Of a DNA stretch of 64,000 nt, positions 1 to 8,778 are shown one piece after another (within the stretch, counting starts at the first letter, position 1; every line of letters starts with the position of its first letter). Both the position numbers and the translations under genes were made by a program. This stretch comes from Stenotrophomonas indicatrix (GTDB lineage: Bacteria > Pseudomonadota > Gammaproteobacteria > Xanthomonadales > Xanthomonadaceae): the NCBI RefSeq assembly GCF_002750975.1, contig NZ_PEJS01000001.1, forward strand, positions 3,782,001-3,846,000. The letters run 5' to 3'. The notes beneath the pieces were generated by a model, which was not told where the DNA came from, ran no database searches, and was given only the letters and a program-made list of their open reading frames with translations.

Positions 1-2
1 CT

Positions 3-1844
3 CCGGCCGATCATTGGCAACGTTGGGCCGCCCCCTTGGCCGCGGCAACGCCTGCCGAAGCAGTACCGGCGGTGTCAGAGACACCCGCCCTGTCGGTCCC
101 CGGCGACGGCGCCCGACTGGCGGCTCCGCCCCCCCTGCCCTCCACCGCCGCACTGCCCGAGGCGGGCAACAGTGACATCCCGCCTGTCGATGCCGACTCG
201 CCCTACCGCGTGCTGATCGTCGAAGACGATCGTGCCCAGGCGCTGTTCGCACAGAGCGTGCTGCATGGCGCCGGCATGCAGGCGATCGTGCTCGGCGATG
301 CCGATGGCGTGCAGCAGGCCATCCGCGAGCAACGCCCTGACCTGATCCTGATGGATCTGCACCTGCCCGGGCTGGATGGCATGCGGCTGACCGCGATGAT
401 CCGCCAGCAGCCCGGCATGCAGCTGCTGCCGATCGTCTTCCTCAGCGGCGACCCGGATCCGGAGCGCCAGTTCGAAGTGCTCGACTGCGGTGCCGACGAT
501 TACCTGAGCAAGCCGATCCGGCCGCGCCACCTGATTGCCGCGGTGGCCAACCGTATCCGCCGCGCACGCGCGCAGGCAGCGACCCTGCCCGGTGCCAACG
601 GTGCACCGGCCACCAGCAACCCGGAAACCGGGCTGCCCACGCGCCACCACGTGCTGCAGCAACTCAACGCGACCCTGGCGCAGCACGACCGCGGCGGCGT
701 GTTCTTCGTGGAAATCTCCAGCGCGCTGGGCCTGCGCGAGCGCTATGGCTATGCGGCCTTCGAGCGGCTGATGGTGCAGGCCGGGCAACGCCTTGCCGAG
801 GCTGGCCATCCGCACCTGCTGGCGCGCCTGAACGACAACAGCTTCCTGCTGCTGGCGCGCAACGCCGATGAGGACAGCCTGGAAGCGATCGCCGGCACCC
901 TGCGCGAGCAGCTGTCCGCGCGCGCCTTCGTGATCCGCGACGACGAGTCGGTACACCTGCGTGGCGTGGTCGGCTACGCACCGCTGTCGCCGGGTTTCGA
1001 CGATGCCAGCAGCGCCCTGGAAGCGGTCGAACGTACCACCCTGCAGGCACGCCTGCTCAGCGCCGGCGTGGCCGGCCACGTGCATCGCCAGGTCACGACC
1101 GAGCAGGAGCACCTGGCGTTGCTGGAAGGCCAGCTCGAGCTCGCTTACCAGCCGATCGTCGCCGTCGCCGGCGGCAGCAGCGCGCAGTACCAGTTGCTGC
1201 TGCGCCTGCGCCGGACCGATGGCAGCGTACTGACCGCCGGCCAGGTGATTCCGGCCGCCGAGGCGGCCGGCCGCATCGCCGACCTCGACCAGCAGGTGCT
1301 GGAGCATGCGATGGGTCTGCTCGACCTGTATCGCCACGCCACCCAGCCGCTGAACCTGTTCGTCTCGCAGTCGCTGCGTACCCTGCAGCGCGATGCCTTC
1401 GCCGACTGGCTGCTGGAGTCACTGCAGCAACGCCGGCTGCCCGGCAGCGCGCTGGTGATCGACGTGCGCCTGCCCGATGCGCTGATCCACACCGTGCCGT
1501 TGCAGCAGTTCTGCCAGCGCATGGCCAGCGTCGGCGTGCGCTTCTGCCTGAGCCAGTTCGAACCGGGCAGCGAAGCCCTGGCCCTGCTCACCCAGCTGCC
1601 ACTGTCGTTCGTGCGCATGGCCGCACGCTTTTCCAGCAGCCACTCCAACCCCGATACGCGCGAAGAACTACGCCGATCGATCGAGCAGGCGCATGCAGCC
1701 GGCCTGCAGATCATCGGCCAGCAGATCGAGGACCCGCAGGCAGCGGCCGCGATGTGGGTCGGCGGTGTCGATTACATCCAGGGCAACATGGTGCAGTCGG
1801 CCGGCAGCGACCTGAACTTCGACTTCCACAACGCGGTGCTCTGA
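3..1844 (+). CDS. Response regulator with degenerate GGDEF and EAL domains (5' partial)
   Basis: The reading frame is open to the window edge, so the start lies outside; a TTG at 36 is only the first possible start inside the window. After an Ala/Pro-rich linker comes a receiver domain (about bases 205-560) with intact phosphoacceptor context LMDLHLPGLDG and the SKP lysine. A GGDEF-like domain follows (about 620-1060), but the signature is replaced by LNDNSF. The EAL-like domain (about 1110-1830) has LLLRLR where EALLRW is expected. Both catalytic motifs are therefore lost, which suggests a c-di-GMP sensor or scaffold rather than an enzyme (inference). The stop codon is followed at once by the hybrid kinase start, so the two are probably partners in one signalling route. 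Confidence 0.85.
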   Translation, partial: PADHWQRWAAPLAAATPAEAVPAVSETPALSVPGDGARLAAPPPLPSTAALPEAGNSDIPPVDADSPYRVLIVEDDRAQALFAQSVLHGAGMQAIVLGDADGVQQAIREQRPDLILMDLHLPGLDGMRLTAMIRQQPGMQLLPIVFLSGDPDPERQFEVLDCGADDYLSKPIRPRHLIAAVANRIRRARAQAATLPGANGAPATSNPETGLPTRHHVLQQLNATLAQHDRGGVFFVEISSALGLRERYGYAAFERLMVQAGQRLAEAGHPHLLARLNDNSFLLLARNADEDSLEAIAGTLREQLSARAFVIRDDESVHLRGVVGYAPLSPGFDDASSALEAVERTTLQARLLSAGVAGHVHRQVTTEQEHLALLEGQLELAYQPIVAVAGGSSAQYQLLLRLRRTDGSVLTAGQVIPAAEAAGRIADLDQQVLEHAMGLLDLYRHATQPLNLFVSQSLRTLQRDAFADWLLESLQQRRLPGSALVIDVRLPDALIHTVPLQQFCQRMASVGVRFCLSQFEPGSEALALLTQLPLSFVRMAARFSSSHSNPDTREELRRSIEQAHAAGLQIIGQQIEDPQAAAAMWVGGVDYIQGNMVQSAGSDLNFDFHNAVL

Positions 1845-4049
1845 GTGTCACCGACGGTCGCGCTGTTGGCGGTACTGGCGCTGGCCATCGTCGCCCTGCT
1901 GGTACTGGGCCTGCGATTGCGTTCGCGCAATCGCGCGCTGGCGGCACTGCAGCGCGAACGCATCACCCTGACCAGTGAACGCGACCAGCTGCGGCGCACC
2001 ACCGAGCGCCAGGGCCAGCTGGAACATCAGCTGCTGCAGGCCAAGCAGGCTGCAGAAGCAGCCGTGCTGGCCAAGGGCGAATTCCTGGCCACCATGAGCC
2101 ATGAAATCCGCACGCCGCTCAACGGCATCCTGCCGATGCTGGAGCTGATTGCCCGCGGCCCGCTCGGCGAAGACCAGCGGCAGATGCTGGCCACCGCCTC
2201 GGCCAGCTCGCAGCAGCTGCTGCGCATCGTCGATGACATCCTCGATTACTCGCGCCTGGAAGCCCAGGCGCTGGAGCTGGAGATCACCAGCTTCAACCTG
2301 CGCGAACTGCTCGATGGCGTGGTGCAGCTGCTGCAGCGCGCCGCCGAGGCCAAGGGCCTGACGTTGAGCCTGCAACTGGATCCGACCGTGCGCCTGCCGG
2401 TACGCGGCGACCCGGTGCGCCTGCGCCAGGTCCTGGGCAACCTGCTGGCCAATGCCATCAAGTTCACCGCACGCGGCCAGGTGCAGTTGCGCGTGCAGCG
2501 GCTGGGCGAAGGCCCCGCCCAGCACCAGCTGCGTTTCGAAGTGGTCGACACCGGCATCGGCATCGATGAGGCCCTGCAGGCGCGGCTGTTCCAGTCCTTC
2601 AGCCAGGCCGACGCGTCCACCACCCGCATCTACGGTGGCACCGGCCTGGGCCTGGCCATCTGCAAGCGCATCACCGACCTGATGCATGGCGATATCGGCG
2701 TGCATTCCACCCCAGGCCAGGGCGCAACCTTCTGGTTTGAAATACCGCTGCTGAAGGTTCCCGGCGACCTGCCGGCGCTGGCCCGCTCGCCGGCAGCGCT
2801 GCTGCTGTACACCGCCGATGCACAGCTGCAGCCACGCGTCGAACGCATCGCCGCGCACCACGGCCTGCAGGTGCAGCCGCTGGCCAGCATTGATGAGGCA
2901 ATGGAACGCCTGCGCGCAGCACCACGCCCGGGCCAGAGCACACCGGCATGGTTGCTGGTCGACGCGCGCCACCGCCGCAATGGCGAGGTGGCCCTGCAGC
3001 GCGCCTTGGCCGAGCGCGCTGCCGACGACGCACTGCAGGTGCTGTGGCTGCAGGATGATCCGGTTGCAGCACGGCCGCGCCAGCAGCAGCTGCACAGCAC
3101 ATTCAACGATGCCGACCTGCACGCCCTGCTGGCCCAGCCAACAGCCACTGCACGCCCGGCAGCCCTGCTGGCCAACGCCGAAGACGCCAGGCCGGCCGCC
3201 GCGCTGCCACCGCTGGATCTGCATGTGCTGCTGGTCGAAGACAACACGGTCAACCGGATGGTGGCCGAGCACCTGCTGCGGGTCTTCCAGTGCCGGGTGC
3301 GCAATGCCGCCGACGGCGAGAAGGCCCTCGCCCTGCTGCACGAAGGTGGAATCGACGTGGTGCTGATGGATTGCCAGATGCCGGTGCTCGACGGCTACAG
3401 CGCGACACAGCGCTGGCGCAGGGAGGAAGCCGAAGCCGGGCGCACGCGGTTGCCGATCATCGCGATGACCGCCAACGCCATGGCTGGTGATCGGGAACGC
3501 TGCCTGCAGGCGGGCATGGACGACTATCTTTCCAAGCCGATCACGCGTGAAGCGCTGCATGCGCTGCTGCAACGCTGGGGCCGGGTTTCCGTGGATCGCG
3601 GACATGCACCGCTGCCGGAACCCGTGCAACCTGCCGCAACCCCGAGCGTGCCCGACGGCGAAAGCCTGGACGATGAACGAACGCGCGCGATCCCGATTCC
3701 ACAGCCGGTGCTTGATCGCAGTGTGCTGGATGAACTGCAGGCGGTGATCGGCGATGCCGCCGCGCAGATCGTAACGGTGTTCCTGGAAGACGCACCGCAG
3801 CTGGTGCAGCAGCTGCAGCAGGCGGCGCAGGGCAACGACATCGAACGCCTGCAGGCGCTGTCGCACAGCCTGAAATCCTCCAGCGCCAACGTCGGCGCGC
3901 TGTCGCTGTCAGCGGTGGCGCGGCGGATCGAACTCGAAGCCCGCAGTGGCAGCCTGCAGCGCCCTGCCGTGGCAGTGGCGCTGCTGGTGGCGGAGTTCGC
4001 CCGCGCGCGCGTGGCGCTGACCGGCTACCTCGCCGGCCAGGCCCGTTGA
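1845..4049 (+). CDS. Hybrid sensor histidine kinase (HisKA-HATPase-REC-Hpt)
   Basis: 734 residues, GTG start immediately after the previous stop. One N-terminal membrane helix (about 4-24) is followed by a short coiled coil and a HisKA domain with the phosphorylatable His86 in [12 protein letters not shown] HATPase domain with DTGIGI and GGTGLGL boxes follows. A diverged receiver-like segment (about 320-440) precedes a canonical receiver with Asp509 ([13 protein letters not shown]). A C-terminal Hpt domain has His674 in [12 protein letters not shown]. This is a BarA-like phosphorelay layout with no obvious periplasmic sensor, so the input is probably cytoplasmic or comes through the preceding receiver protein. 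It ends one base before the stop of convergent bfr. Confidence 0.93.
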   Translation: MSPTVALLAVLALAIVALLVLGLRLRSRNRALAALQRERITLTSERDQLRRTTERQGQLEHQLLQAKQAAEAAVLAKGEFLATMSHEIRTPLNGILPMLELIARGPLGEDQRQMLATASASSQQLLRIVDDILDYSRLEAQALELEITSFNLRELLDGVVQLLQRAAEAKGLTLSLQLDPTVRLPVRGDPVRLRQVLGNLLANAIKFTARGQVQLRVQRLGEGPAQHQLRFEVVDTGIGIDEALQARLFQSFSQADASTTRIYGGTGLGLAICKRITDLMHGDIGVHSTPGQGATFWFEIPLLKVPGDLPALARSPAALLLYTADAQLQPRVERIAAHHGLQVQPLASIDEAMERLRAAPRPGQSTPAWLLVDARHRRNGEVALQRALAERAADDALQVLWLQDDPVAARPRQQQLHSTFNDADLHALLAQPTATARPAALLANAEDARPAAALPPLDLHVLLVEDNTVNRMVAEHLLRVFQCRVRNAADGEKALALLHEGGIDVVLMDCQMPVLDGYSATQRWRREEAEAGRTRLPIIAMTANAMAGDRERCLQAGMDDYLSKPITREALHALLQRWGRVSVDRGHAPLPEPVQPAATPSVPDGESLDDERTRAIPIPQPVLDRSVLDELQAVIGDAAAQIVTVFLEDAPQLVQQLQQAAQGNDIERLQALSHSLKSSSANVGALSLSAVARRIELEARSGSLQRPAVAVALLVAEFARARVALTGYLAGQAR

Positions 4050-4050
4050 A

Positions 4051-4521
4051 TCACTCTTCGAGCTTGCTCAGCAGGTACTTCGGCTCACCGATGCGCTCGA
4101 TCAGCTCCAGCTGGGTTTCCAGCCAGTCGATGTGTTCTTCCTCGGAATCGAGGATCTTCACGAACAGCTGGCGGCTGACGTAGTCGCCGACCGAATCGGC
4201 ATAGGCCACGGCCTCGCGCAGGGTGACCACGCCATCGCGTTCCAGCGACAGATCGCACTGCAGGATCTCGGTCGGGTTCTCACCGATGCGCAGCTTGCCC
4301 AGCGCCTGGAAGTTCGGCAGGCCTTCAAGGAACAGGATGCGATCGGCAAGCATGTCGGCATGCTTCATTTCCTCGATCGATTCCTTGTACTCGTGTTCGG
4401 CCAGTTCCTTGATGCCCCAGTTCTTGAGCATCTTGGCGTGCAGGAAGTACTGGTTGATCGCGGTCAGCTCGTTGTAGAGGACCTTGTTGAGGAATTCGAT
4501 GACCTTGGTGTCGCCCTTCAT
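4051..4521 (-). CDS. bfr: Bacterioferritin
   Basis: 156 residues, the usual length for the 24-mer haem ferritin that oxidises and stores iron in the cytoplasm. The ferroxidase ligands are all present: Glu18, Glu51, His54, Glu94, Glu127 and His130. The haem-ligating Met52 is also there. The ATG at 4521 is chosen because AGGAG lies 8 bases before it and the family begins MKGD; an upstream extension to 4554 has no such support. The gene is downstream of bfd on the same strand, which is the expected partner for iron release. Confidence 0.97.
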   Translation of the reverse strand: MKGDTKVIEFLNKVLYNELTAINQYFLHAKMLKNWGIKELAEHEYKESIEEMKHADMLADRILFLEGLPNFQALGKLRIGENPTEILQCDLSLERDGVVTLREAVAYADSVGDYVSRQLFVKILDSEEEHIDWLETQLELIERIGEPKYLLSKLEE

Positions 4522-4634
4522 GGGGATGCTCCTGCACGCTGAAATCGCGGGCACTGTAGCGCCTTGAGCGCGCGCGTGAAGGAACGCGAATCGTGCGCAT
4601 TGGCCACTGCGGCCAACAATGAAGACCAGGAGAG

Positions 4635-4654
4635 CGCGGCGTCAACGCGCCGCG
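4635..4654 (-). terminator. GC-rich hairpin after bfd
   Basis: A perfect 7-bp stem (CGCGGCG / CGCCGCG, 6-base loop) lies just past the bfd stop in the bfd-bfr gap. There is no T-run, so it may attenuate or protect an mRNA end rather than fully terminate. Confidence 0.35.
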
Positions 4655-4661
4655 AAACGAC

Positions 4662-4871
4662 TCAGGCGACCTGCGCCAGGCCCAACACCGGCAACGGCAG
4701 ATCGTGGGTGGCACGCGCCTTGGCCAGCAGTTCGCCGGCCATGTCCAGACAGGAACCGCAGGTCGCGCCGCATCCGGTGCGCATGGTCAGCTCGGCCACC
4801 GACGTGACGCCATGGCTGGCGGCTTCGCGGATCTGGTGGTCGGTAACACCGTTGCAGATGCAGACGTACAC
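4662..4871 (-). CDS. bfd: Bacterioferritin-associated ferredoxin
   Basis: 69 residues. Bfd is a small [2Fe-2S] protein that docks on bacterioferritin and passes electrons to the haem so that stored iron can leave. Cys4, Cys6, Cys38 and Cys41 match the cluster ligands of E. coli Bfd; an extra Cys34 is present. The order bfd-bfr on one strand supports the call. The upstream region carries a strong inverted repeat (4927-4964) that could be an operator. Confidence 0.95.
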   Translation of the reverse strand: MYVCICNGVTDHQIREAASHGVTSVAELTMRTGCGATCGSCLDMAGELLAKARATHDLPLPVLGLAQVA

Positions 4872-4926
4872 GGGCGGGAACCAGGGCAGCAGGCCAGTAG
4901 CGGCCTGGTCGCTATTCCAATGGAAA

Positions 4927-4975
4927 CGAGAATGGTTGTCAATCAGAGACCTGAACCATTCTCGATACGGTTCAG
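4927..4975. promoter_or_regulatory. Nested inverted repeats upstream of bfd (candidate iron-responsive operator)
   Basis: CGAGAATGGTT (4927-4937) is repeated as its exact complement at 4954-4964. A second pair, CTGAACC (4951-4957) and GGTTCAG (4969-4975), overlaps it. The AGAATGGTTGTCAAT stretch loosely resembles a Fur-type site, but the match is imperfect. The position about 55 bp upstream of bfd fits an operator; the regulator is not identified. Confidence 0.4.
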
Positions 4976-5006
4976 AGTACCGTCGAATCCACCCGGTACG
5001 AGGCGG

Positions 5007-5309
5007 CTACAGGGACAACAGCCCAAGTGCCAGCATCGGTGTACTGAAGAAGACGATCAGCCACTGCACACCACCACCTGCCGCTCTCAGCCGCAGCAGG
5101 TAGTCCGCCAGGAACAGCGCACCCGCACAGGTCACGAAGGCGAGGCAAACGCCCAGCGCAAGCGGCATCCATGCGATGCCGCCGAGGACCACCACGCTCA
5201 ACAACAGCCAGGGGAGGCTTGCCAGACGGACAGCCAGTTGCTGCCGGAAATACCCGGCTGACGTGCGTTGCGACCGTTCGGCCCGCTCTTTGCGCAACCT
5301 GCCCGTCAA
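5007..5309 (-). CDS. Small inner-membrane protein coupled to rppH
   Basis: 100 residues, family not recognised. A basic N-terminus is followed by two or three hydrophobic helices (about 30-50, 52-70 and 82-99). The start is a TTG that overlaps the rppH stop by four bases (TTGA), so translation is probably coupled. No internal ATG would leave a sensible protein. The coupling, rather than homology, is the main reason to call it real. Confidence 0.7.
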   Translation of the reverse strand: MTGRLRKERAERSQRTSAGYFRQQLAVRLASLPWLLLSVVVLGGIAWMPLALGVCLAFVTCAGALFLADYLLRLRAAGGGVQWLIVFFSTPMLALGLLSL

Positions 5310-5929
5310 ACGGCTCCCGGTTCACCCTTTGCTTTCCGCGGCCAGTACCCGCCGCGCATGGGCGTGCGCTTCCTGGGCCTGTCGTGGCCGGCCGCGTGGC
5401 CTGGCATCCAGGCCTCGGCAGCGCTCTTGGGCATGGCGCTGATGCCCTGCCCCGCCACCCCCTGGGCCAACGGCGCCAGATGTCGCAGGGCGCGCGCATA
5501 GACGCCACGCTTGAACACCACCACATGCTCCACCGGATACCAGAAGTCGACCCAGCGCCAATGATCGAACTCAGGCGAGTCGGTATGGTCCAGGCTGACG
5601 TGGGCTTCATCACCGGTCAGGCGCAGCAGGAACCAGACCTGCTTCTGGCCGATGCAGACCTGGCGTTCATTGCGGCGGATGGCACGCGCCGGCAGCTTGT
5701 AACGCAGCCAGCCCGGTGTCGCCCCAAGCACTTCAACGTGCTCCGGCAACAGCCCGGTCTCTTCCTGCAGTTCACGATACATGGCCTCGACAGGCGTCTC
5801 GTCGGTGTTCATGCCACCCTGCGGGAACTGCCAGCCATCCCGGCGCACACGTCGTGCCCAGAACACCTGCCCGTCCTGCCGCATCAGCACGATGCCGACG
5901 TTCGGTCGATAGCCGTCCGGATCGATCAC
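5306..5929 (-). CDS. rppH: RNA pyrophosphohydrolase (Nudix)
   Basis: 207 residues. RppH removes pyrophosphate from the 5' end of mRNA and so opens it to RNase E decay. The opening [15 protein letters not shown] is typical, and the Nudix box spans about residues 39-61 with the REL-EE-G core ([10 protein letters not shown]). The C-terminal 45 residues are basic and Pro/Gly-rich, longer than in E. coli. The tRNA-Met promoter lies upstream on the opposite strand. Confidence 0.95.
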   Translation of the reverse strand: MIDPDGYRPNVGIVLMRQDGQVFWARRVRRDGWQFPQGGMNTDETPVEAMYRELQEETGLLPEHVEVLGATPGWLRYKLPARAIRRNERQVCIGQKQVWFLLRLTGDEAHVSLDHTDSPEFDHWRWVDFWYPVEHVVVFKRGVYARALRHLAPLAQGVAGQGISAMPKSAAEAWMPGHAAGHDRPRKRTPMRGGYWPRKAKGEPGAV

Positions 5930-6007
5930 GATGCGGACTCCTAAGAAAATCTACTGGTTGGGACTATCCCATGCCGTCTGTCGGGCCACAAGCACGATAC
6001 AAAGGTG

Positions 6008-6036
6008 TTGACAGTCCTTGTACACATCAGCAGAAT
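6008..6036 (+). promoter_or_regulatory. Sigma-70 promoter for the tRNA pair
   Basis: TTGACA (6008-6013), 17-bp spacer, CAGAAT (6031-6036). The mature 5' end of tRNA-Met is 15 bases downstream of the -10 box, so the 5' leader would be very short. Confidence 0.75.
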
Positions 6037-6050
6037 AGCGGGCTCACCAA

Positions 6051-6127
6051 GGCTATGTAGCTCAGCCGGTTAGAGCACAGCACTCATAATGCTGGGGTCG
6101 GTGGTTCGAGTCCACCCATAGCCACCA
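6051..6127 (+). tRNA. tRNA-Met (CAT)
   Basis: 77 nt with encoded CCA. The acceptor arms GGCTATG / CATAGCC pair, the anticodon loop is CTCATAA (anticodon CAT) and the T-loop is GGTTCGAGTCC. The G1-C72 pair marks an elongator rather than an initiator tRNA. A 9-bp hairpin (6126-6134 with 6142-6150) starts inside the CCA and may mark the 3' processing point. Confidence 0.96.
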
Positions 6128-6179
6128 CGTTGAAGTTGTTTTTCAACGTGAAAAGTGAGAAAATAGTTACACGTTACAT

Positions 6180-6253
6180 TGCCCCTTAGCCAAGCGGTAA
6201 GGCACCTGACTCTGACTCAGGCATCGGTGGTTCGAATCCATCAGGGGCAGCCA
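6180..6253 (+). tRNA. tRNA-Gln (CTG)
   Basis: 74 nt with encoded CCA. Acceptor arm TGCCCCT / AGGGGCA, anticodon stem CCTGA / TCAGG with loop CTCTGAC (anticodon CTG, reads CAG). It lies 52 bp after tRNA-Met and is probably cotranscribed from the 6008 promoter. Confidence 0.95.
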
Positions 6254-6308
6254 AATTAAAAAGAAAAAGGCCTGATCGAAAGATCAGGCCTTTTTCTTTT
6301 TAATTTGG
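6251..6308. terminator. Very long bidirectional intrinsic terminator
   Basis: A 27-bp perfect inverted repeat (6251-6277 and 6282-6308) closed by a GAAA tetraloop. The GC core GGCCTGATC is flanked by A/T tracts, so it terminates on either strand. Its left arm begins within the CCA of tRNA-Gln. Confidence 0.92.
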
Positions 6309-6408
6309 TCACGCATCCCACCTTATCCCCGCACCTGTCGGCGCGCCCCCTTGAACAACAAGGGGCTCTCCTCCAGACAGAGACCGGGGTCGGGCATACG
6401 GACCATGG

Positions 6409-6434
6409 GTAGTGCCGGCCGCTGGCCGGCAACC
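6409..6434 (+). repeat. SMAG-type palindromic repeat (GTAGTGCCGGCC family)
   Basis: Starts GTAGTGCCGGCC and folds on GCCGGCC/GGCCGGC. It is the same unit found singly or paired across the window, here between the tRNA terminator and the rpsI terminator. Confidence 0.9.
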
Positions 6435-6459
6435 TTGAAATGCGCAGCCCCAGAACGAC

Positions 6460-6490
6460 AAAAGCCCGGCCGAAGCCGGGCTTTTGCTTT
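6460..6490 (-). terminator. rplM-rpsI terminator
   Basis: AAAAGCCCGGC / GCCGGGCTTTT with a CGAA loop (6460-6485), about 50 bp past the rpsI stop. Flanking A and T tracts make it usable in both directions. Confidence 0.88.
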
Positions 6491-6534
6491 TCCATCCAGC
6501 GGGCTCCCGAAGGAACCCAACCAGGCGCGGTAAA

Positions 6535-6927
6535 TCAGCGCTTGGAGAACTGGGTGGCGCGGCGGGCCTTGTGCAGACCGACCTTCTTACGTTCCACTTC
6601 GCGGGCGTCGCGGGTCATGAAGCCAGCCTTGCGCAGCTCGGACTTCAGGGTCTCGTCGTACTCGACCAGAGCACGGGCGATGCCCAGACGGATCGCACCG
6701 GCCTGGCCGGTGGTGCCGCCGCCAGCGGCGGTGACCAGGATGTCGAAGCTCTCGGTGTTCTTGGTCAGCTCGAGCGGCTGGCGCACGATCATGCGAGCGG
6801 TCTCACGGCCGAAGAACTCGTCCAGCGGACGGCCATTGACGGTGATGTTGCCCGAACCCTTGCGCAGGAACACGCGAGCGGTGGAGGACTTGCGGCGGCC
6901 AGTGCCGTAGTTTTGAGTGATAGCCAT
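6535..6927 (-). CDS. rpsI: 30S ribosomal protein S9
   Basis: 130 residues, full length. The N-terminal [18 protein letters not shown] and the basic tail ending QFSKR, which reaches into the ribosomal P site, are typical. It lies two bases after the rplM stop, the conserved rplM-rpsI order, and ends before a strong terminator. Confidence 0.99.
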   Translation of the reverse strand: MAITQNYGTGRRKSSTARVFLRKGSGNITVNGRPLDEFFGRETARMIVRQPLELTKNTESFDILVTAAGGGTTGQAGAIRLGIARALVEYDETLKSELRKAGFMTRDAREVERKKVGLHKARRATQFSKR

Positions 6928-6929
6928 GA

Positions 6930-7358
6930 TTAGATATCCAGAACCTGCGGCTGCTGTGCGGCGTGCGGATGCTCAGTGCCGGCGTAGACCTTGAGCTTGC
7001 GGTACATCTGGCGACCCAGCGTGCCCTTCGGCAGCATGCCCTTGACGGCGGTCTCGATCACGCGCTCCGGGTGGCGCTCAAGCGCCTGGGCGAGGGATTC
7101 GGTCTTCAGGTTGCCGATGTAACCGGTGAAACGGTGATACATCTTGTCCTGCAGCTTCTTGCCGGTGACGACAATCTTTTCTGCATTGATGACGACCAGG
7201 TAGTCGCCGGTATCAACGTGCGGGGTGTAGACCGGCTTGTGCTTGCCACGCAGACGGCGGGCCAGCTCGGTGCAGAGACGGCCCAGGGTCTTGCCCTCGG
7301 CGTCGACGAGGTACCAGTCGCGCTGGACGGTCTCGTTCTTGGCAGTGAAAGTGCTCAT
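6930..7358 (-). CDS. rplM: 50S ribosomal protein L13
   Basis: 142 residues, usual length. [19 protein letters not shown] and the [19 protein letters not shown] block identify L13, an early-assembly protein of the large subunit. First gene of the rplM-rpsI operon, with a near-consensus promoter at 7449-7477 and a leader of roughly 85 nt. Confidence 0.99.
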   Translation of the reverse strand: MSTFTAKNETVQRDWYLVDAEGKTLGRLCTELARRLRGKHKPVYTPHVDTGDYLVVINAEKIVVTGKKLQDKMYHRFTGYIGNLKTESLAQALERHPERVIETAVKGMLPKGTLGRQMYRKLKVYAGTEHPHAAQQPQVLDI

Positions 7359-7448
7359 GAAGAACTCTTGGTTAGGTCGGGCTCATTGCGGCGAAGGACT
7401 CGCCGGAACTCTGCCACGCGTTGTGAAAGGTGGAGCGTAAGGGGCGGC

Positions 7449-7477
7449 ATTGTACGCAGCTTGGCTGGCGGGTGCAA
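7449..7477 (-). promoter_or_regulatory. Sigma-70 promoter of rplM-rpsI
   Basis: On the minus strand TTGCAC (7472-7477), exactly 17 bp, TACAAT (7449-7454). This is the best-looking promoter in the window, as expected for ribosomal protein genes. Confidence 0.8.
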
Positions 7478-7554
7478 GCCGGTGCCCGCCCCGGGTTGGC
7501 AGGGGACCGGGGCCGGGCGAGAATCGGGCTTCCCCCGCTCCACGCCGTGCCGCC

Positions 7555-8199
7555 ATGACCGTGCTTCGCCAGACCACCCCGCTGGACCACCTGCTGACCG
7601 AGGCGCAGCGCGCCCTGGACACGGTGTTCGGCAACCCGCCGGCCAGCCGCCCCTATCCGGCCACGGACACCGGCGAGCCCGGCATGGACAGCGCCCAGCG
7701 TCGCCACGCGGCCGGGCTGATGCGCATCAACCATGTCGGCGAGGTCTGCGCCCAGGGCCTGTACTTCGGCCAGGCCGCGGTGGCACGCGACCCGGCGACC
7801 CGCGAACACCTGCTGGAAGCGGCCCAGGAAGAGACCGATCACCTGGCCTGGTGCGCCACCCGCCTGGGCGAGCTGGACAGCCGCCCGAGCCTGTTCAATC
7901 CGCTCTGGTACGCCGGCAGCTACACCATCGGCACCCTGGCCGGGCTGCGCGGCGACGGCTGGAACCTGGGCTTCGTGGTCGAGACCGAGCGCCAGGTGGA
8001 AGCCCATCTGGACGAACACCTGGTCGACCTGCCGGCCGGCGACCTGCGCAGCCGCGCGGTCATCCGGGTGATGAAGGAAGACGAGGCCCGGCATGCCGAA
8101 CATGCCGAGCAGGCCGGCGCGCGCCGCCTGCCGTTCCCGATTCCGGGCGCGATGGCGCTGGCCTCCAGGGTGATGAAGACCATTGCCTACCGGCTGTAA
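7555..8199 (+). CDS. coq7: Demethoxyubiquinone hydroxylase (Coq7)
   Basis: 214 residues. A di-iron monooxygenase carrying out the last ring hydroxylation of ubiquinone synthesis at the inner membrane. The six ligands are visible: Glu63, Glu93 with His96, Glu145, and Glu177 with His180. The ATG at 7555 gives the family-standard start; the open frame upstream to 7450 overlaps the rplM promoter and is unlikely to be translated. Xanthomonads and pseudomonads use Coq7 where E. coli has UbiF. Confidence 0.95.
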   Translation: MTVLRQTTPLDHLLTEAQRALDTVFGNPPASRPYPATDTGEPGMDSAQRRHAAGLMRINHVGEVCAQGLYFGQAAVARDPATREHLLEAAQEETDHLAWCATRLGELDSRPSLFNPLWYAGSYTIGTLAGLRGDGWNLGFVVETERQVEAHLDEHLVDLPAGDLRSRAVIRVMKEDEARHAEHAEQAGARRLPFPIPGAMALASRVMKTIAYRL

Positions 8200-8210
8200 C
8201 CCGCATGAGG

Positions 8211-8287
8211 GTAGTGCCGGCCGCTGGCCGGCAACCCCGCATGGGTCGCCGCAGGTCATGAGGTTGCCGGCCAGCGGCCGGCACTAC
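8211..8287. repeat. Inverted pair of SMAG repeats after coq7
   Basis: A GTAGTGCCGGCC unit (8211-8236) and its inverted copy (8262-8287) enclose 25 bp and can form one long stem-loop. They sit between the convergent coq7 and sugE genes, so they may end both transcripts. Confidence 0.9.
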
Positions 8288-8292
8288 CGGGA

Positions 8293-8613
8293 TTAATTGG
8301 GCGACACCAGCTTCAGGCCGATCACGCCGGCCACGATCAGGCCCACGCAGGCCAGGCGTGCCGGCGAGGCGCTGTCGTTGAACAGGTAGATGCCCAGCAC
8401 CGTCACGCCCATGGCGCCGATGCCGGTCCAGATCGCATAGGCCGTGCCGACCGGAATGTTCTTCATCGCCTGGCTCATCAAGTACAGGCTGATCAGCGCC
8501 GACACCACCGTCAGGGCGGTCGGCACGGGTTTGCTGAAACCTTCGGAGTACTTCATTCCAAGGGCGAATCCGATCTCGAACAGACCGGCCAGCAGCAGGT
8601 AGATCCAGGGCAT
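8293..8613 (-). CDS. sugE: SMR-family transporter, SugE/Gdx type
   Basis: 106 residues with four hydrophobic helices and the conserved membrane Glu14 (LAGLFEIGFALGMK). The A-IWTGIGA-G segment is typical of the SugE/Gdx branch, whose characterised members export guanidinium in exchange for protons. The start at 8613 has AAGGAG nine bases upstream. An intrinsic terminator-like hairpin lies directly before the ribosome-binding site. Confidence 0.92.
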   Translation of the reverse strand: MPWIYLLLAGLFEIGFALGMKYSEGFSKPVPTALTVVSALISLYLMSQAMKNIPVGTAYAIWTGIGAMGVTVLGIYLFNDSASPARLACVGLIVAGVIGLKLVSPN

Positions 8614-8631
8614 GGGTGGGGGCTCCTTACC

Positions 8632-8676
8632 TTTTTGGGAAAAACGAAACGGCCCGGTGCTTTCACACCGGGCCGT
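8632..8676 (-). terminator. Intrinsic terminator between speD and sugE
   Basis: On the minus strand an 11-bp stem ACGGCCCGGTG / CACCGGGCCGT (6-base loop) is followed by TTTCGTTTTT. It ends speD transcripts. It is also placed to act as an attenuator for sugE, since the T-run ends only about ten bases before the sugE AAGGAG. Confidence 0.85.
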
Positions 8677-8778
8677 AGGTCGGTACATCGCCGTGGAACT
8701 GAAGATTGCGCCAAACGCAGGCTCCACGGGGCGGGGCGTCCCGCCTGGGTGGCGATGCCTACCGGCATCGCACATGGG

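Noticed and set aside
8614-8778. Guanidine-II (mini-ykkC) riboswitch upstream of sugE
   Set aside because: Only one GC hairpin has a loop near the required ACGR, and it reads ACGC; the second hairpin has a GGTA loop. The consensus is not met.
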